Assembly: GCA_963790095.1 (NCBI GenBank)
Contig: CAWBNO010000022.1
Location: 217,199 to 281,198, forward strand
DNA length: 64,000 nucleotides
Origin: JAAXQD01 sp963790095
GTDB taxonomy: Bacteria > Desulfobacterota > Desulfobacteria > Desulfobacterales > UBA11574
Direction of reading: 5' to 3'
Positions 44,878-53,584 of this stretch are shown piece by piece. The notes beneath the pieces are model-generated. The model saw nothing but the letters and a program-made list of their open reading frames with translations, did not search any database and was not told where the DNA came from. The translations under genes were made by a program, and so were the position numbers. Numbering within the stretch: the first letter of the stretch is position 1; every line of letters begins with the position of its first letter.

Positions 44878-46176
44878 TTATAGCTGTATCTCAAATGCCC
44901 TTTCACCGTGCAGTGAGCTGTCCAGACCTTGTATCTCTTCTTCCTTTTCCACCCGAAGACCACCGGTAATAAAACGGGTGATATAAACAACAATCACCGT
45001 TCCCACGGCTGTAAATACTATTGTCGCCAAAATTGAAACGGCTTGAATCCAGAGCTGCTTCGGATTGCCGTACCATAATCCTTTTGCCCCTTCTGTAATG
45101 GACGGGTTTGCAAAAATACCGGTGGCCAGCGCTCCCCACATACCGCAAACGCCATGGACACCGAATGCGTCCAGAGAATCATCATAACCGATCTTATTTT
45201 TAAGGACAGCGACACTGTAATACCCGATAATTCCGGCCACAAGCCCGATGATCAGCGATGCCTGAAGATTTACAAACCCGGCCGCCGGCGTTATGGCGAC
45301 CAGTCCTGAAACAATACCCGATGCGAGTCCCAAGACCGTCGGTTTTTTGCTGACCGCCCATTCGGCGAACATCCATGACAACCCCGCTATGGCCGCAGAG
45401 GTATTGGTCACCAAAAACGCTGATCCGGCTATCCCATCGGCTGCCAGTTCACTCCCGGCGTTAAACCCGAACCAGCCGAACCACAGCAGCGCCGCTCCCA
45501 GGCTTGTCAGTGCGATACTCGATGGAAACATGGCTTCCTTGCCGAAACCGATCCGTTTACCCAATATCAGGGCCAGTACAAGCCCGGCAACCCCTGCATT
45601 AATGTGGACCACGGTACCGCCTGCAAAATCAAGGGCGCCCATACCGCCTATCCATCCGCCACCCCATACCCAGTGAGCAATTGGAGAATAAATGAAGGTG
45701 ATCCAGAGAACGGTGAAAACAATCCAGGACGAAAACTTCATCCGATCCACTACGGAACCTAAAACCAGGGCAACGGTAATGCAGGCAAAGGTCATCTGAA
45801 AAAGGACAAACACATACGTGGGGATCGTACCGGAAACACTGCCCACATGGATGCCTGAAAGCAAAAAATGATTCAGTCCCCCTACAACACCAAACTTTGT
45901 GGAACCGAAAGCCAAGGTGTAGCCCCACATCATCCAGACAACACTCGAAAGGCAATACGCCACGAAGGTCATTGCCAGGGTATTCAGAAGATTTTTATAC
46001 CTCGACATCCCGCCGTAAAAAAGTGCAAGACCGGCCGGCGTCATCACCATAACCAGCGCGGTGGAAACCATGATCCACGCCGTATCACCGGAATCAATAA
46101 CATTTTCTCCTGCAAATACTGAAGACACCGGAAGAAAAAAGAAAATGGAAATAAAAAGCATTTTTTTTAATTTCAT
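44878..46176 (-). CDS. amt: Ammonium transporter
   Basis: 432 residues, Amt/MEP family. A cleavable signal (to about residue 22, SSVFA) precedes eleven membrane spans; GVAGLVLALILGKRIGF, DFAGGTVVHINAGVAGL and DSLDAFGVHGVCGMWG contain the twin-histidine pore residues. It imports ammonium. The second Met (46176) has AGGGAG at the best distance. A perfect sigma-54 promoter precedes it, as expected for nitrogen control, but no glnK gene lies next to it in the window. Confidence 0.95.
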   Translation of the reverse strand: MKLKKMLFISIFFFLPVSSVFAGENVIDSGDTAWIMVSTALVMVMTPAGLALFYGGMSRYKNLLNTLAMTFVAYCLSSVVWMMWGYTLAFGSTKFGVVGGLNHFLLSGIHVGSVSGTIPTYVFVLFQMTFACITVALVLGSVVDRMKFSSWIVFTVLWITFIYSPIAHWVWGGGWIGGMGALDFAGGTVVHINAGVAGLVLALILGKRIGFGKEAMFPSSIALTSLGAALLWFGWFGFNAGSELAADGIAGSAFLVTNTSAAIAGLSWMFAEWAVSKKPTVLGLASGIVSGLVAITPAAGFVNLQASLIIGLVAGIIGYYSVAVLKNKIGYDDSLDAFGVHGVCGMWGALATGIFANPSITEGAKGLWYGNPKQLWIQAVSILATIVFTAVGTVIVVYITRFITGGLRVEKEEEIQGLDSSLHGERAFEIQL

Positions 46177-46257
46177 CATACGCTCCCTGCACATTTAACC
46201 CGCTGTTCATCGTTTCTGTTTCTTGCCGAATTCTGCCTCAAACTAAACCCCTTTAAC

Positions 46258-46272
46258 GCAAAGGGTGTGCCA
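46258..46272 (-). promoter_or_regulatory. Sigma-54 promoter of amt
   Basis: On the minus strand TGGCAC, five bases, TTGC: a full match to the -24/-12 consensus. Transcription would start about 46247, 70 bases before the amt start codon. NtrC-type activation under nitrogen limitation is the usual use; a binding site was not identified. Confidence 0.85.
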
Positions 46273-46567
46273 CCTGAGTATTCCTTGACTATTTTTTTGT
46301 TTATCTATTTGTAATTCAATGGAAAATTTAGATATTACAGATTGTTTCTTTTGTTTGCACAATCCTGTTTTGAAATATTTTTACAACATTATTGTATTTA
46401 ATCTAATCAAAATTAACAAATATGTAATTTATCGAGGATTCAGCTTAAAGGGGGATATGACCATTTATAAGCATTGACTTTTGTGCTAAAAATAATGCAT
46501 CTTTTCCTAAAAGAAAATAATCATTACCGTTTAGGCCATAAAAAGGGTTTTCAATAAGAGATTTAAA
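46273..46567. other. Divergent intergenic region between amt and the rhodanese gene
   Basis: About 300 very AT-rich bases. Activator sites for the sigma-54 promoter are expected here, but none can be named with confidence. Confidence 0.4.
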
Positions 46568-47077
46568 ATGTTCAAACAGAAATGTTCACAGGCCATTTGG
46601 CAATGCACCACCCTGATCGTTTTTGCTTCCTTGGTGGCGATTTCCATCAATTATTTGCGAAACGATCGTTTGCAGCTGTTTGGCGACGGGTCCCCTGACG
46701 CCCGGCTCATGGACCCCTCCGGCAAACGGCTCGATATATCTTTGTCTGAAGCAAAAAAGTTGTTTTTACAGGGGTCTGTTGTTTTCATCGACGCCCGCCC
46801 CCAGGACGATTATGAAAAAGGACACATCAAAGGGGCACTGGGTCTCCCATGGAAGGAGGTCGACCGGAACTTCATGGGGGTGACAGAGGATATTTCTCCG
46901 GATACACCGATCATTACCTATTGTGACGGAGAAATCTGCGAATTGAGCCACAACCTTGCAATCTTTCTGCGCGATATGGGCTTTCGTAATGTCAGAATAC
47001 TGGTAAACGGCTGGGCCCTATGGAAAGAAGAAGGTCTTCCCATAGCATCCGGCAGTTCAACGGCCGGACAAGGTTAA
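46568..47077 (+). CDS. Membrane-anchored rhodanese-domain protein
   Basis: 169 residues. A single N-terminal span (about 10-27, CTTLIVFASLVAISINY) puts a rhodanese domain outside the membrane. VVFIDARPQDDYEKGHIKGA is the family signature, and the active-site cysteine is in TYCDGEICELS. It probably transfers sulfur or handles persulfides. The MauE-like gene starts 41 bases later, and the two likely form an operon; rhodanese-MauE pairs suggest a thiol-disulfide or heavy-metal task. Confidence 0.85.
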   Translation: MFKQKCSQAIWQCTTLIVFASLVAISINYLRNDRLQLFGDGSPDARLMDPSGKRLDISLSEAKKLFLQGSVVFIDARPQDDYEKGHIKGALGLPWKEVDRNFMGVTEDISPDTPIITYCDGEICELSHNLAIFLRDMGFRNVRILVNGWALWKEEGLPIASGSSTAGQG

Positions 47078-47118
47078 CGACAGTTGAATATTTTCAATGG
47101 GCACCCCCGATAGGACCG

Positions 47119-47592
47119 ATGGAAAAAATGGATAAAAAAAGAAAAAGCCTTCCCCGCTTTCCATACTATGCCGCACGGTGGATTCTGGGAGGGGTATTTA
47201 TATATGCCAGCTATGACAAGATCTTGCACCCGGCTGCATTTTCTAAAATCATCTATAACTATCAGATTTTACCGGATGTTCTCATAAATTTAACGGCTCT
47301 GGTCCTGCCCATGCTTGAGCTTATAATGGGATTTTTTTTTTGGATCGGGTTCTGGATGCCGGGTACGGTTATGCTGAGCAATATCCTGCTGGGATCATAT
47401 ATGGGGGCATTGACGTTTAATCTGGCACGGGGCCTCGATATCAATTGCGGGTGTTTTTCCACGTCTTCGGGGCGTTCCATTAACGTCGAAACTATCTTAT
47501 GGGATGCAGCTTTTCTCGCACTTTCAGTCTATCTTACCGTTGTTGTTTTCGGGCAGGGAAACAGCCGTGTACCCAAGCAGGTCCATGGGTAG
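47119..47592 (+). CDS. MauE/DoxX-family membrane protein
   Basis: 157 residues with four membrane spans (about 20-38, 55-75, 83-103, 125-145). ARWILGGVFIYASYDKILHP and the CGCF pair (about 117-120) fit the MauE domain, seen in methylamine dehydrogenase maturation and in many small redox membrane proteins. No other mau gene is present, so the role is likely general electron or disulfide transfer. ATG 47119 has AGGA four bases before it; the longer frame from 47020 lies inside the rhodanese gene. Confidence 0.7.
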   Translation: MEKMDKKRKSLPRFPYYAARWILGGVFIYASYDKILHPAAFSKIIYNYQILPDVLINLTALVLPMLELIMGFFFWIGFWMPGTVMLSNILLGSYMGALTFNLARGLDINCGCFSTSSGRSINVETILWDAAFLALSVYLTVVVFGQGNSRVPKQVHG

Positions 47593-47678
47593 ATTCCTAA
47601 AGGATCGGTCAAGACTTTTTCCACGGAATCATCCTCCCAGGCCTTGTTCGAACAGGGATATTCCATCCACGATGTTGT

Positions 47679-48941
47679 TCATCTGTGATACAGGCTCTTA
47701 AATACATTCCAGAAGTCCGGAAACGATTTTTCAACGCACGTTTCATCCCGGATAACGATGCCGGGGGTTTTTAGGCCGGCAAGTGCAAAACTCATGGCCA
47801 TGCGATGATCCCCGTAGGTATCGATTTCAGCACCATGGGAGCGGCCGCCTTTGATTTCCATGCCGGTTTCGCTGCAGCGTGCGTCAATGCCGATCTTTGA
47901 AAGCTCTTTTACAACAGATCCCAAACGATCGCTCTCTTTGGCTTTCAGGTGCCCCACATTTTTGACCACCGTGGTTCCCCTTGCAAAGGCCGCGACAACG
48001 GCCAGGGTGGGAACCATATCCGGCATATCGGACATATCCGCCGTAATCGCCGAAAGGGGTCTGCCCGAGACGGTAATGCCGTCCGCCCCATGCTCGATGC
48101 TACACCCCATTTTTTCGAGAAGTTCGGTAAAACGAACATCACCCTGTCGGGATTTTGTTGTGGTTCCCTTTACTTTGATATCCGTGCCGGATATTGCGGC
48201 AGCCGCCCAGAAATATCCAGCCTGAGAACAGTCCGGCTCCACTTCATAGGATCCTGCCCGGTAGATCTGTCCCCCGGCGACACTGAAATACTCATAACCA
48301 TCCCGTCGGACTTCAATGCCGAGTTCTTCCATGACATCCACCGTCATATCCACATAAGGTCTGGATACGGGCCCTTGGACGACATTTATTTCAACCCCGC
48401 GGGTTGTGTAAGGCGCTATCAGAAGCAACGCAGAAAGAAACTGGCTGCTGACGCCGCACTTCAGCGCAACACCGCCGCCCAAGACTTTACCCCCTTTGAC
48501 TTCAACAGGCGGACATCCATTGGACTTTACCGACCGTGCGTCCACCCCCATCTGGACAAGACCGTCCAACAGGTCCTGGATGGGCCGCTCTCCCATCCGC
48601 TGGGTCCCCGTAAGGGTGTAAACCCCTTGTCCCAGAGCTGCCACGGCGGTTAAAAGGCGTACTGAAGTTCCGGAATTTCCAAGATAGACAGGATCGATGC
48701 AGGACTTCAACACCCCCTTTGTACCGTGCACCACAAAACGGTCATCCTTTACATGGATATCTATGCCCATCTGCCTTAAAGCACCCAGGGTAAAGAGGGT
48801 ATCTTCGCTTTGAAGTCCGTTGAATATGGTGCAAATCCCGTCAGACAGGGCTGCAGAGATGAGTATCCGGTGCGTATAGCTCTTTGAACCCGGAACAATG
48901 ACTTCACTGTTATGAATTTTCTGGGAACTTATCTCAATCAT
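47679..48941 (-). CDS. aroA: EPSP synthase
   Basis: 420 residues. It joins shikimate-3-phosphate and PEP, the sixth shikimate step. VPGSKSYTHRILISAAL (about 16-32) is the PEP/shikimate-binding start, GNSGTSVRLLTAVAAL the active-site loop with the glyphosate-binding Gly (here GNSGTSVR), and VKESDRLGSVV-like text (KAKESDRLG) the conserved C-terminal motif. It follows aroB' by 14 bases and ends the three-gene operon. Confidence 0.95.
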   Translation of the reverse strand: MIEISSQKIHNSEVIVPGSKSYTHRILISAALSDGICTIFNGLQSEDTLFTLGALRQMGIDIHVKDDRFVVHGTKGVLKSCIDPVYLGNSGTSVRLLTAVAALGQGVYTLTGTQRMGERPIQDLLDGLVQMGVDARSVKSNGCPPVEVKGGKVLGGGVALKCGVSSQFLSALLLIAPYTTRGVEINVVQGPVSRPYVDMTVDVMEELGIEVRRDGYEYFSVAGGQIYRAGSYEVEPDCSQAGYFWAAAAISGTDIKVKGTTTKSRQGDVRFTELLEKMGCSIEHGADGITVSGRPLSAITADMSDMPDMVPTLAVVAAFARGTTVVKNVGHLKAKESDRLGSVVKELSKIGIDARCSETGMEIKGGRSHGAEIDTYGDHRMAMSFALAGLKTPGIVIRDETCVEKSFPDFWNVFKSLYHR

Positions 48942-48955
48942 CGAATGGATACCCG

Positions 48956-49948
48956 TTACTTTTCCGTGATGGACTCTTCTATCTTGATACCGAAATGGCG
49001 TCCCCCCTCTTCCATGGCCACCAAAACCTTTTCGCCGGGAACAAGGCTCACAACCGAAACGGCACTGCCTTTGGGATCGGTGAGCCGGATGGTTTCTGCG
49101 TTTTGAACAATGGTTGCAATCTCCTGGCCGTCAAAGACTGCTTTTATCAGCATCAGTGGACGTTTCTCGATCTTTAAACGACCTACTATCCCGGTTGACG
49201 TATTCCCTTTAAAGTCAACGATCAACACCGGATCTCCAGCCGAAAGCTCTGAAAGATACCTCGTTTTTCCCCCTGGAATTCGGGTGTATGAATGCACCGG
49301 GCCTGCATTGACCCTGAAGGGCCTTGGAGAGACATACGGATTTGAAATGCTTTCGGAATGAATTAAAAACAGGGCACTGCTGCTGTTTCCCACCAGCATC
49401 CCCTGCCCCATGCCCATGGACGTGCAAGTATCCACACAGACCCGGTCTCCCATCCCCACAGGTCTGACCTCGACAATCTCGGCAGTCTGAAGGAAAATTT
49501 TATCTCCTTCCGAACGAAACCAGGAGAGCACTTTTTTCAGTTCCACCACATCGTCTGAGTGGAAAAGAACGTGCCCCACGCCTTTTTCGAGAATACCGAA
49601 AGCCGTCTGTGCCTCGTCGAGAGTCTTAACCTGGGCAATGACATCAGCGCCTTTGGCGATGAGATTCTCAAGGGGGATAATGGTCCAGTCACTGCATTGA
49701 AGAATGACACGTTTTGTCTGACTGAGCTTCGCAATTTCTTCTTCATCTTCGCCGCTTTTGATCTCGAAAAAAACCACATCTTTTCCCAGTTTTAAATCAC
49801 CGTCCTCGGAAATGGTCTGAACCCTTCCCAGAGCTTTAACTTTTTCGGAAAATCCCTTTGGAACCACGATACCGTCTGCACCGCCTTCAAGTGCAGTGGT
49901 CACCATGTTCTTGTCCCAGGGATCCACCTTTACCCATATCTTTCGCAT
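48956..49948 (-). CDS. aroB': 3-Dehydroquinate synthase II (archaeal type)
   Basis: 330 residues. The archaeal-type enzyme makes 3-dehydroquinate from 2-amino-3,7-dideoxyheptulosonate by oxidative deamination and cyclisation with NAD. KVDPWDKNMVTTALEGGADG at the N-terminus, GDRVCVDTCTSMGMGQGMLVG and SSALFLIHSES are its signatures. It is unrelated to normal AroB. The gene lies 35 bases after aroA', its substrate supplier. Confidence 0.93.
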   Translation of the reverse strand: MRKIWVKVDPWDKNMVTTALEGGADGIVVPKGFSEKVKALGRVQTISEDGDLKLGKDVVFFEIKSGEDEEEIAKLSQTKRVILQCSDWTIIPLENLIAKGADVIAQVKTLDEAQTAFGILEKGVGHVLFHSDDVVELKKVLSWFRSEGDKIFLQTAEIVEVRPVGMGDRVCVDTCTSMGMGQGMLVGNSSSALFLIHSESISNPYVSPRPFRVNAGPVHSYTRIPGGKTRYLSELSAGDPVLIVDFKGNTSTGIVGRLKIEKRPLMLIKAVFDGQEIATIVQNAETIRLTDPKGSAVSVVSLVPGEKVLVAMEEGGRHFGIKIEESITEK

Positions 49949-49983
49949 TGCATTGTTCCCCTTTTAAAACCTCGACCCGAACC

Positions 49984-50781
49984 CTATCCCAGAATCTTCA
50001 GAGCATCTTCCACGCTGCTATCATCATGGACGATGGCGGAGATCGCCCGTACCATGCGCGTCGGGTTTTCATGCTGAAAAACATTCCTGCCTATGGAAAC
50101 ACCGGCACCGCCGGCGTCGATGGAACCTCTTACCATTTCGAGTATGTCCCGATCGGAATCCATTTTAGGGCCGCCGGCAATCACCACGGGAATCGAACAA
50201 CCGGCCACAACTTCTTTAAACGTTTCCACCGACCCGGTATAGGATACTTTGACAATGTCCGCACCCATCTCTTTTCCAACACGTGCAGCATGTTTTATCA
50301 CGTTTACATCATACTCATCCTTAATTTTTTCCCCTCTGGGATAGATCATTGCAAGCAACGGCATCCCCCATTTTCGAGCCTCACTGCTGACCGTCCCAAA
50401 ATCATGCAACATCTCTTTTTCCTGTCCGTTCCCAAGATTTACATGTATGGATACGGCATCTGCACCCAGCTTGATTGCTTCTTCAACCGTACACACCAGA
50501 GTTTTGACATTGGGATACGGTGAAAGACTGGTAGATGCAGACAGGTGGATGATCAGACCGATGTCTTTGCCCTTTCCGCGATGCCCTTCACCCACAAGGC
50601 CTTTGTGCTCCACAATGGCATTGGCGCCCCCTTCCGCCACTTTTTGGATGGCATCCTTCATATTCTTGAGACCGTCGATAGGCCCCATTGAAATGCCGTG
50701 ATCCATTGGAACGATTACGGTTCTCCCAGTATTCCGGTTTTTTATCCGCTCAATTCGGATACGTTTGCCTAAATACGTCAT
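49984..50781 (-). CDS. aroA': 2-Amino-3,7-dideoxy-D-threo-hept-6-ulosonate synthase
   Basis: 265 residues, class I aldolase-like. It condenses aspartate semialdehyde with 6-deoxy-5-ketofructose-1-phosphate, the first step of the archaeal-type aromatic route. VPMDHGISMGP contains the catalytic Asp, AMIYPRGE the Tyr and ADIVKVSYTGS the Schiff-base lysine. A look-alike, class I fructose-bisphosphate aldolase, is less likely given the neighbour aroB'. AAAGGAGG eight bases before ATG, after two tandem terminator-like hairpins. Confidence 0.92.
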   Translation of the reverse strand: MTYLGKRIRIERIKNRNTGRTVIVPMDHGISMGPIDGLKNMKDAIQKVAEGGANAIVEHKGLVGEGHRGKGKDIGLIIHLSASTSLSPYPNVKTLVCTVEEAIKLGADAVSIHVNLGNGQEKEMLHDFGTVSSEARKWGMPLLAMIYPRGEKIKDEYDVNVIKHAARVGKEMGADIVKVSYTGSVETFKEVVAGCSIPVVIAGGPKMDSDRDILEMVRGSIDAGGAGVSIGRNVFQHENPTRMVRAISAIVHDDSSVEDALKILG

Positions 50782-50803
50782 GTTTCAATCCTCCTTTGAA
50801 AAC

Positions 50804-50834
50804 AAAAAAAGCCGTGAAGTTTTTTCTCCACGGC
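50804..50834 (-). terminator. Leader hairpin 1 before aroA'
   Basis: Minus strand: GCCGTG, 12-base loop, CACGGC, then T7. It ends 23 bases before the aroA' start codon. Could end leader transcripts or act as an attenuator. Confidence 0.6.
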
Positions 50835-50844
50835 CCTTAAAAAC

Positions 50845-50876
50845 AAAAAACCGTGGGGTTTTCTGTCCACCCACGG
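50845..50876 (-). terminator. Leader hairpin 2 before aroA'
   Basis: Minus strand: CCGTGGG, 12-base loop, CCCACGG, then T6. It lies 210 bases past the manA stop, so it may end manA transcripts or be a second leader terminator. Confidence 0.65.
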
Positions 50877-51087
50877 TTATTTTCGCTTTGCAAGTTGTCT
50901 TGTATCAGCGCACCCCAGGCAGACCGGTACTAAAAAAATACCAATAATAAAAATAATACCTGCCCGATATATTATGCACCATCAATTTCCTTATTTTAAA
51001 TAAAATTCTTGCAACCCTTATCTTATCGATTTTTTCATGTCAAGACTTTTTTGTGTCTTGTGAATCCAGAATATGGGTGTCACGCTT

Positions 51088-52293
51088 TTATAGTGGAACC
51101 GCTGCCTTGTAAAAAGTGGCATTACCTTGGATACGGTACTTTTCTACAACTGCAGGGATAACAATCGATTTTCCCCGCTCAACGAAAACGTTTTCATTTT
51201 TGCCAAGGTCCGTAATCGTTGCACGCCCGTCTGTGCAGAGGATAATTTCAACGCTCCTGCGGTCAGCGCGGTGATAGCCGATCTCTTCTGTTACGGAAAT
51301 AACAGACAAAAAAAACTCTTCAGCAGAAGTTTCATATCCGCATTCACATTCGTCGATTTCACCGGCAAAAAGGATGTTTATTTCACGTTCTTCAAAATTA
51401 AGAACGTTCAAAAGCTCCTGAACATCCATATGCTTGGGGGTCAGCCCTGCCCTCAATACGTTGTCCGAGTTTGCCATGAGCTCTATTCCGACGCCATCCA
51501 GATATGCGTGAAGTTCTCCGGACGGAAGAAACATGGCCTCACCGGGTTTTAGACAGACCAGGTTCAACAGTATAGGGGAAAGTATACCGATATCCTTCGG
51601 ATATTCCTTGTGAAGATCGACCATCCATTGATACGCCGGGTGGTCATCTGTAAAATTTTGTACATTTTTTATGGCATCCGCGATGATTTCCGCCTGCGCC
51701 TTTTCATCCATGGTCATGAGTGCCTGAAAAAAATTCTTCAGCCCCATGGCGTCCGGCCGTTCGAGAAGAAGATCGAGGGGGGGTTTCAAACCCGGGGGAC
51801 AAATTTTTTTCATCAGGGAGAGGATGTCGGAAATTTTTCGAAACCCATTCAAAGCCCAAAAATCGGTCAGCGCGCAGATACACTCGGGTTTGTGGTTATC
51901 ATCCTTGTAGTTTCGGTGATATGCATCTAAAGGAATCTTGAGTCTGTTTTCCCTGTCAAAACCTTGTTTTGCCTGAATCCGGCTGGGATGGGCCTGAATG
52001 GACAGGGGTTTTGCCGCTGCCAGAACCTTGAAAAGATACGGAAGCCGGTTATCAAATTTTTCAGCAACCTTTTCCCCAAGAATATCTTTCGGATTTTCCG
52101 AGATCAATTTCAGCAAAGAGTACCACTTACCCCCCCATTTTACCATAGAGGGTGCCTTGGGATGAGCGCCCATCCACAGCTCTGCCTGGGGCCTGCCTGA
52201 CGGAGCGTCATGGCCGAGAAGTTCGGGAATGGCGGTGTACGACCCCCACGCATATTCCTGAACGACATTTTTCAGTAAACAGATACGGTCCAT
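51088..52293 (-). CDS. manA: Mannose-6-phosphate isomerase, class I
   Basis: 401 residues, zinc-dependent cupin enzyme linking fructose-6-phosphate and mannose-6-phosphate. Zinc ligands are in SIQAHPSRIQA (Gln-His) and DNHKPE (Glu), and PSGELHAYLDGVGIELMANSDNVLRAGLTPK-type text gives the active-site Arg (split here as ELHAYL and SDNVLRAGLTPK). The route leads to mannose nucleotides for surface sugars. About 200 bases separate it from the aroA' operon on the same strand. Confidence 0.95.
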   Translation of the reverse strand: MDRICLLKNVVQEYAWGSYTAIPELLGHDAPSGRPQAELWMGAHPKAPSMVKWGGKWYSLLKLISENPKDILGEKVAEKFDNRLPYLFKVLAAAKPLSIQAHPSRIQAKQGFDRENRLKIPLDAYHRNYKDDNHKPECICALTDFWALNGFRKISDILSLMKKICPPGLKPPLDLLLERPDAMGLKNFFQALMTMDEKAQAEIIADAIKNVQNFTDDHPAYQWMVDLHKEYPKDIGILSPILLNLVCLKPGEAMFLPSGELHAYLDGVGIELMANSDNVLRAGLTPKHMDVQELLNVLNFEEREINILFAGEIDECECGYETSAEEFFLSVISVTEEIGYHRADRRSVEIILCTDGRATITDLGKNENVFVERGKSIVIPAVVEKYRIQGNATFYKAAVPL

Positions 52294-52440
52294 TATTTTG
52301 CCAATTCAAATTTCCCATGTAAAATCTGTTAAAAAACCAAAAACGTCCAATAAGACCCAACAGGCTAAAGATATCACACAATGCAATGATAGGGCAAATG
52401 TTCGTTTACTTCCGAATTTCGGCTTGATATAAATACAACG

Positions 52441-52550
52441 TACGCATTCAGGGGGTGTGTTTTCTCGTGTAACGATACCTGCCCGCTCGTGCCTTGCATG
52501 GCAGGCGGGTCAGCGGAGTAAAACGGGGAAGTTCACCCCCTGAATACCTA
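52441..52550. repeat. Nested inverted repeat between manA and queE
   Basis: Arms TACGCATTCAGGGGGTG (52441-52457) and the complement CACCCCCTGAATACCTA (52534-52550) pair at 14 of 17 positions; the exact midpoint is TGCC-TTGCAT-GGCA. It fills most of the 300-base gap between divergent genes. The arm sequence recurs as the hairpin at 12687-12712. Confidence 0.75.
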
Positions 52551-52594
52551 CAATACAAACATTGAGCCAAATTTGCACGAAAAGAGGTTCCCGC

Positions 52595-53239
52595 ATGACA
52601 CTTTTAGTGAACGAAATATTCCACAGCATACAAGGCGAATCCATTTACAGCGGCCGTCCCTGTATATTTATCAGGCTCACCGGATGCAATTTAAGGTGCA
52701 CATACTGCGACACCCGTTATGCCTATGAAGATGGGGAAGAGATGGAAATTGCCGAAATCATCCGCTGTGTGGCCGCCTACAACTGCCGTCTGGTTGAAAT
52801 TACCGGCGGAGAACCCCTGCTTCAAAACGAAACGCCCCTTTTAATTTTCGGACTGCTTGAAAATGGATATGAAGTCTTGATGGAGACCAACGGAAGTCTC
52901 GATATCAGTAAGGTCGACCCAAGGTGTGTAAAAATCGTCGATATCAAATGCCCCTCAAGCCATGCGTCCGAAAAAAATGATCTGGAAAATTTAAAAAGAT
53001 TAAATCCAAAAGACCAGATTAAATTTGTCATTGGAAACCGCACAGACTACGTATATGCCAAAAAAACAATGGCGTTGAATCGCCCTGATTTTCCCGGAGA
53101 TCACATTCTCTTTTCTCCCATATCAGGGAAAATGCCATCCGAAGACCTTGCAGAATGGATACTCGAAGACAATCTGAACGTCAGGCTGCATCTTCAAATA
53201 CACAAGATTATATGGCCTGACAGGAAAAAAGGCGTATAA
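52595..53239 (+). CDS. queE: 7-Carboxy-7-deazaguanine synthase
   Basis: 214 residues, radical SAM. The cluster motif is CNLRCTYC (about 30-37) and EIFHSIQGESIYSGRP precedes it; TGGEPLLQ is the SAM-binding GGE. It makes 7-carboxy-7-deazaguanine for queuosine. The frame opens 11 codons earlier, but ATG 52595 has AGAGG eight bases upstream and begins at the conserved NEIFHSIQGE part. The remaining queuosine genes are not in the window. Confidence 0.93.
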   Translation: MTLLVNEIFHSIQGESIYSGRPCIFIRLTGCNLRCTYCDTRYAYEDGEEMEIAEIIRCVAAYNCRLVEITGGEPLLQNETPLLIFGLLENGYEVLMETNGSLDISKVDPRCVKIVDIKCPSSHASEKNDLENLKRLNPKDQIKFVIGNRTDYVYAKKTMALNRPDFPGDHILFSPISGKMPSEDLAEWILEDNLNVRLHLQIHKIIWPDRKKGV

Positions 53240-53584
53240 ATATAGAGATACCCATATGTAATGGGTAAGAGGTTACGATGAAATCGAATAGTTTTTAACG
53301 TTTCCCGTGCTATTAGGATATCCATTACATATCCTAAAATCTATTATTATTTGATACTTGCAAGGTATCACATCTCACTATTTCAAAATTCAATCTTAAA
53401 ATTATTGTCAGTCAATGCTAATTCATGTATTGTGAAATCGAGCAATATTTTGGTTAAACTGTAAATGGTTCTAATTCCTTTTAGCCCGGCCATCTCATTT
53501 TCAAGGGCTATCTGTTTGCTTACTTCATAATTGGTGATCATAATATTTCATAAAATATTCGGGTCAGGTTCATCTCTTTAAAGA
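53240..53584. other. Intergenic region before the mrp operon
   Basis: 345 bases, no credible gene. A perfect hairpin TTAGGATAT / ATATCCTAA is at 53313-53337, complementary pieces CATATGTAATGG (53253) and CCATTACATAT (53322) pair over a distance, and GATAC / GTATC lies at 53355-53371. The promoter of the mrp operon should be here but I cannot place it. Confidence 0.5.

Noticed and set aside
50804..50880. Phe-rich leader peptide before aroA'
   Set aside because: The Phe codons come from the T-runs of the two hairpins; GTG start without a ribosome site.
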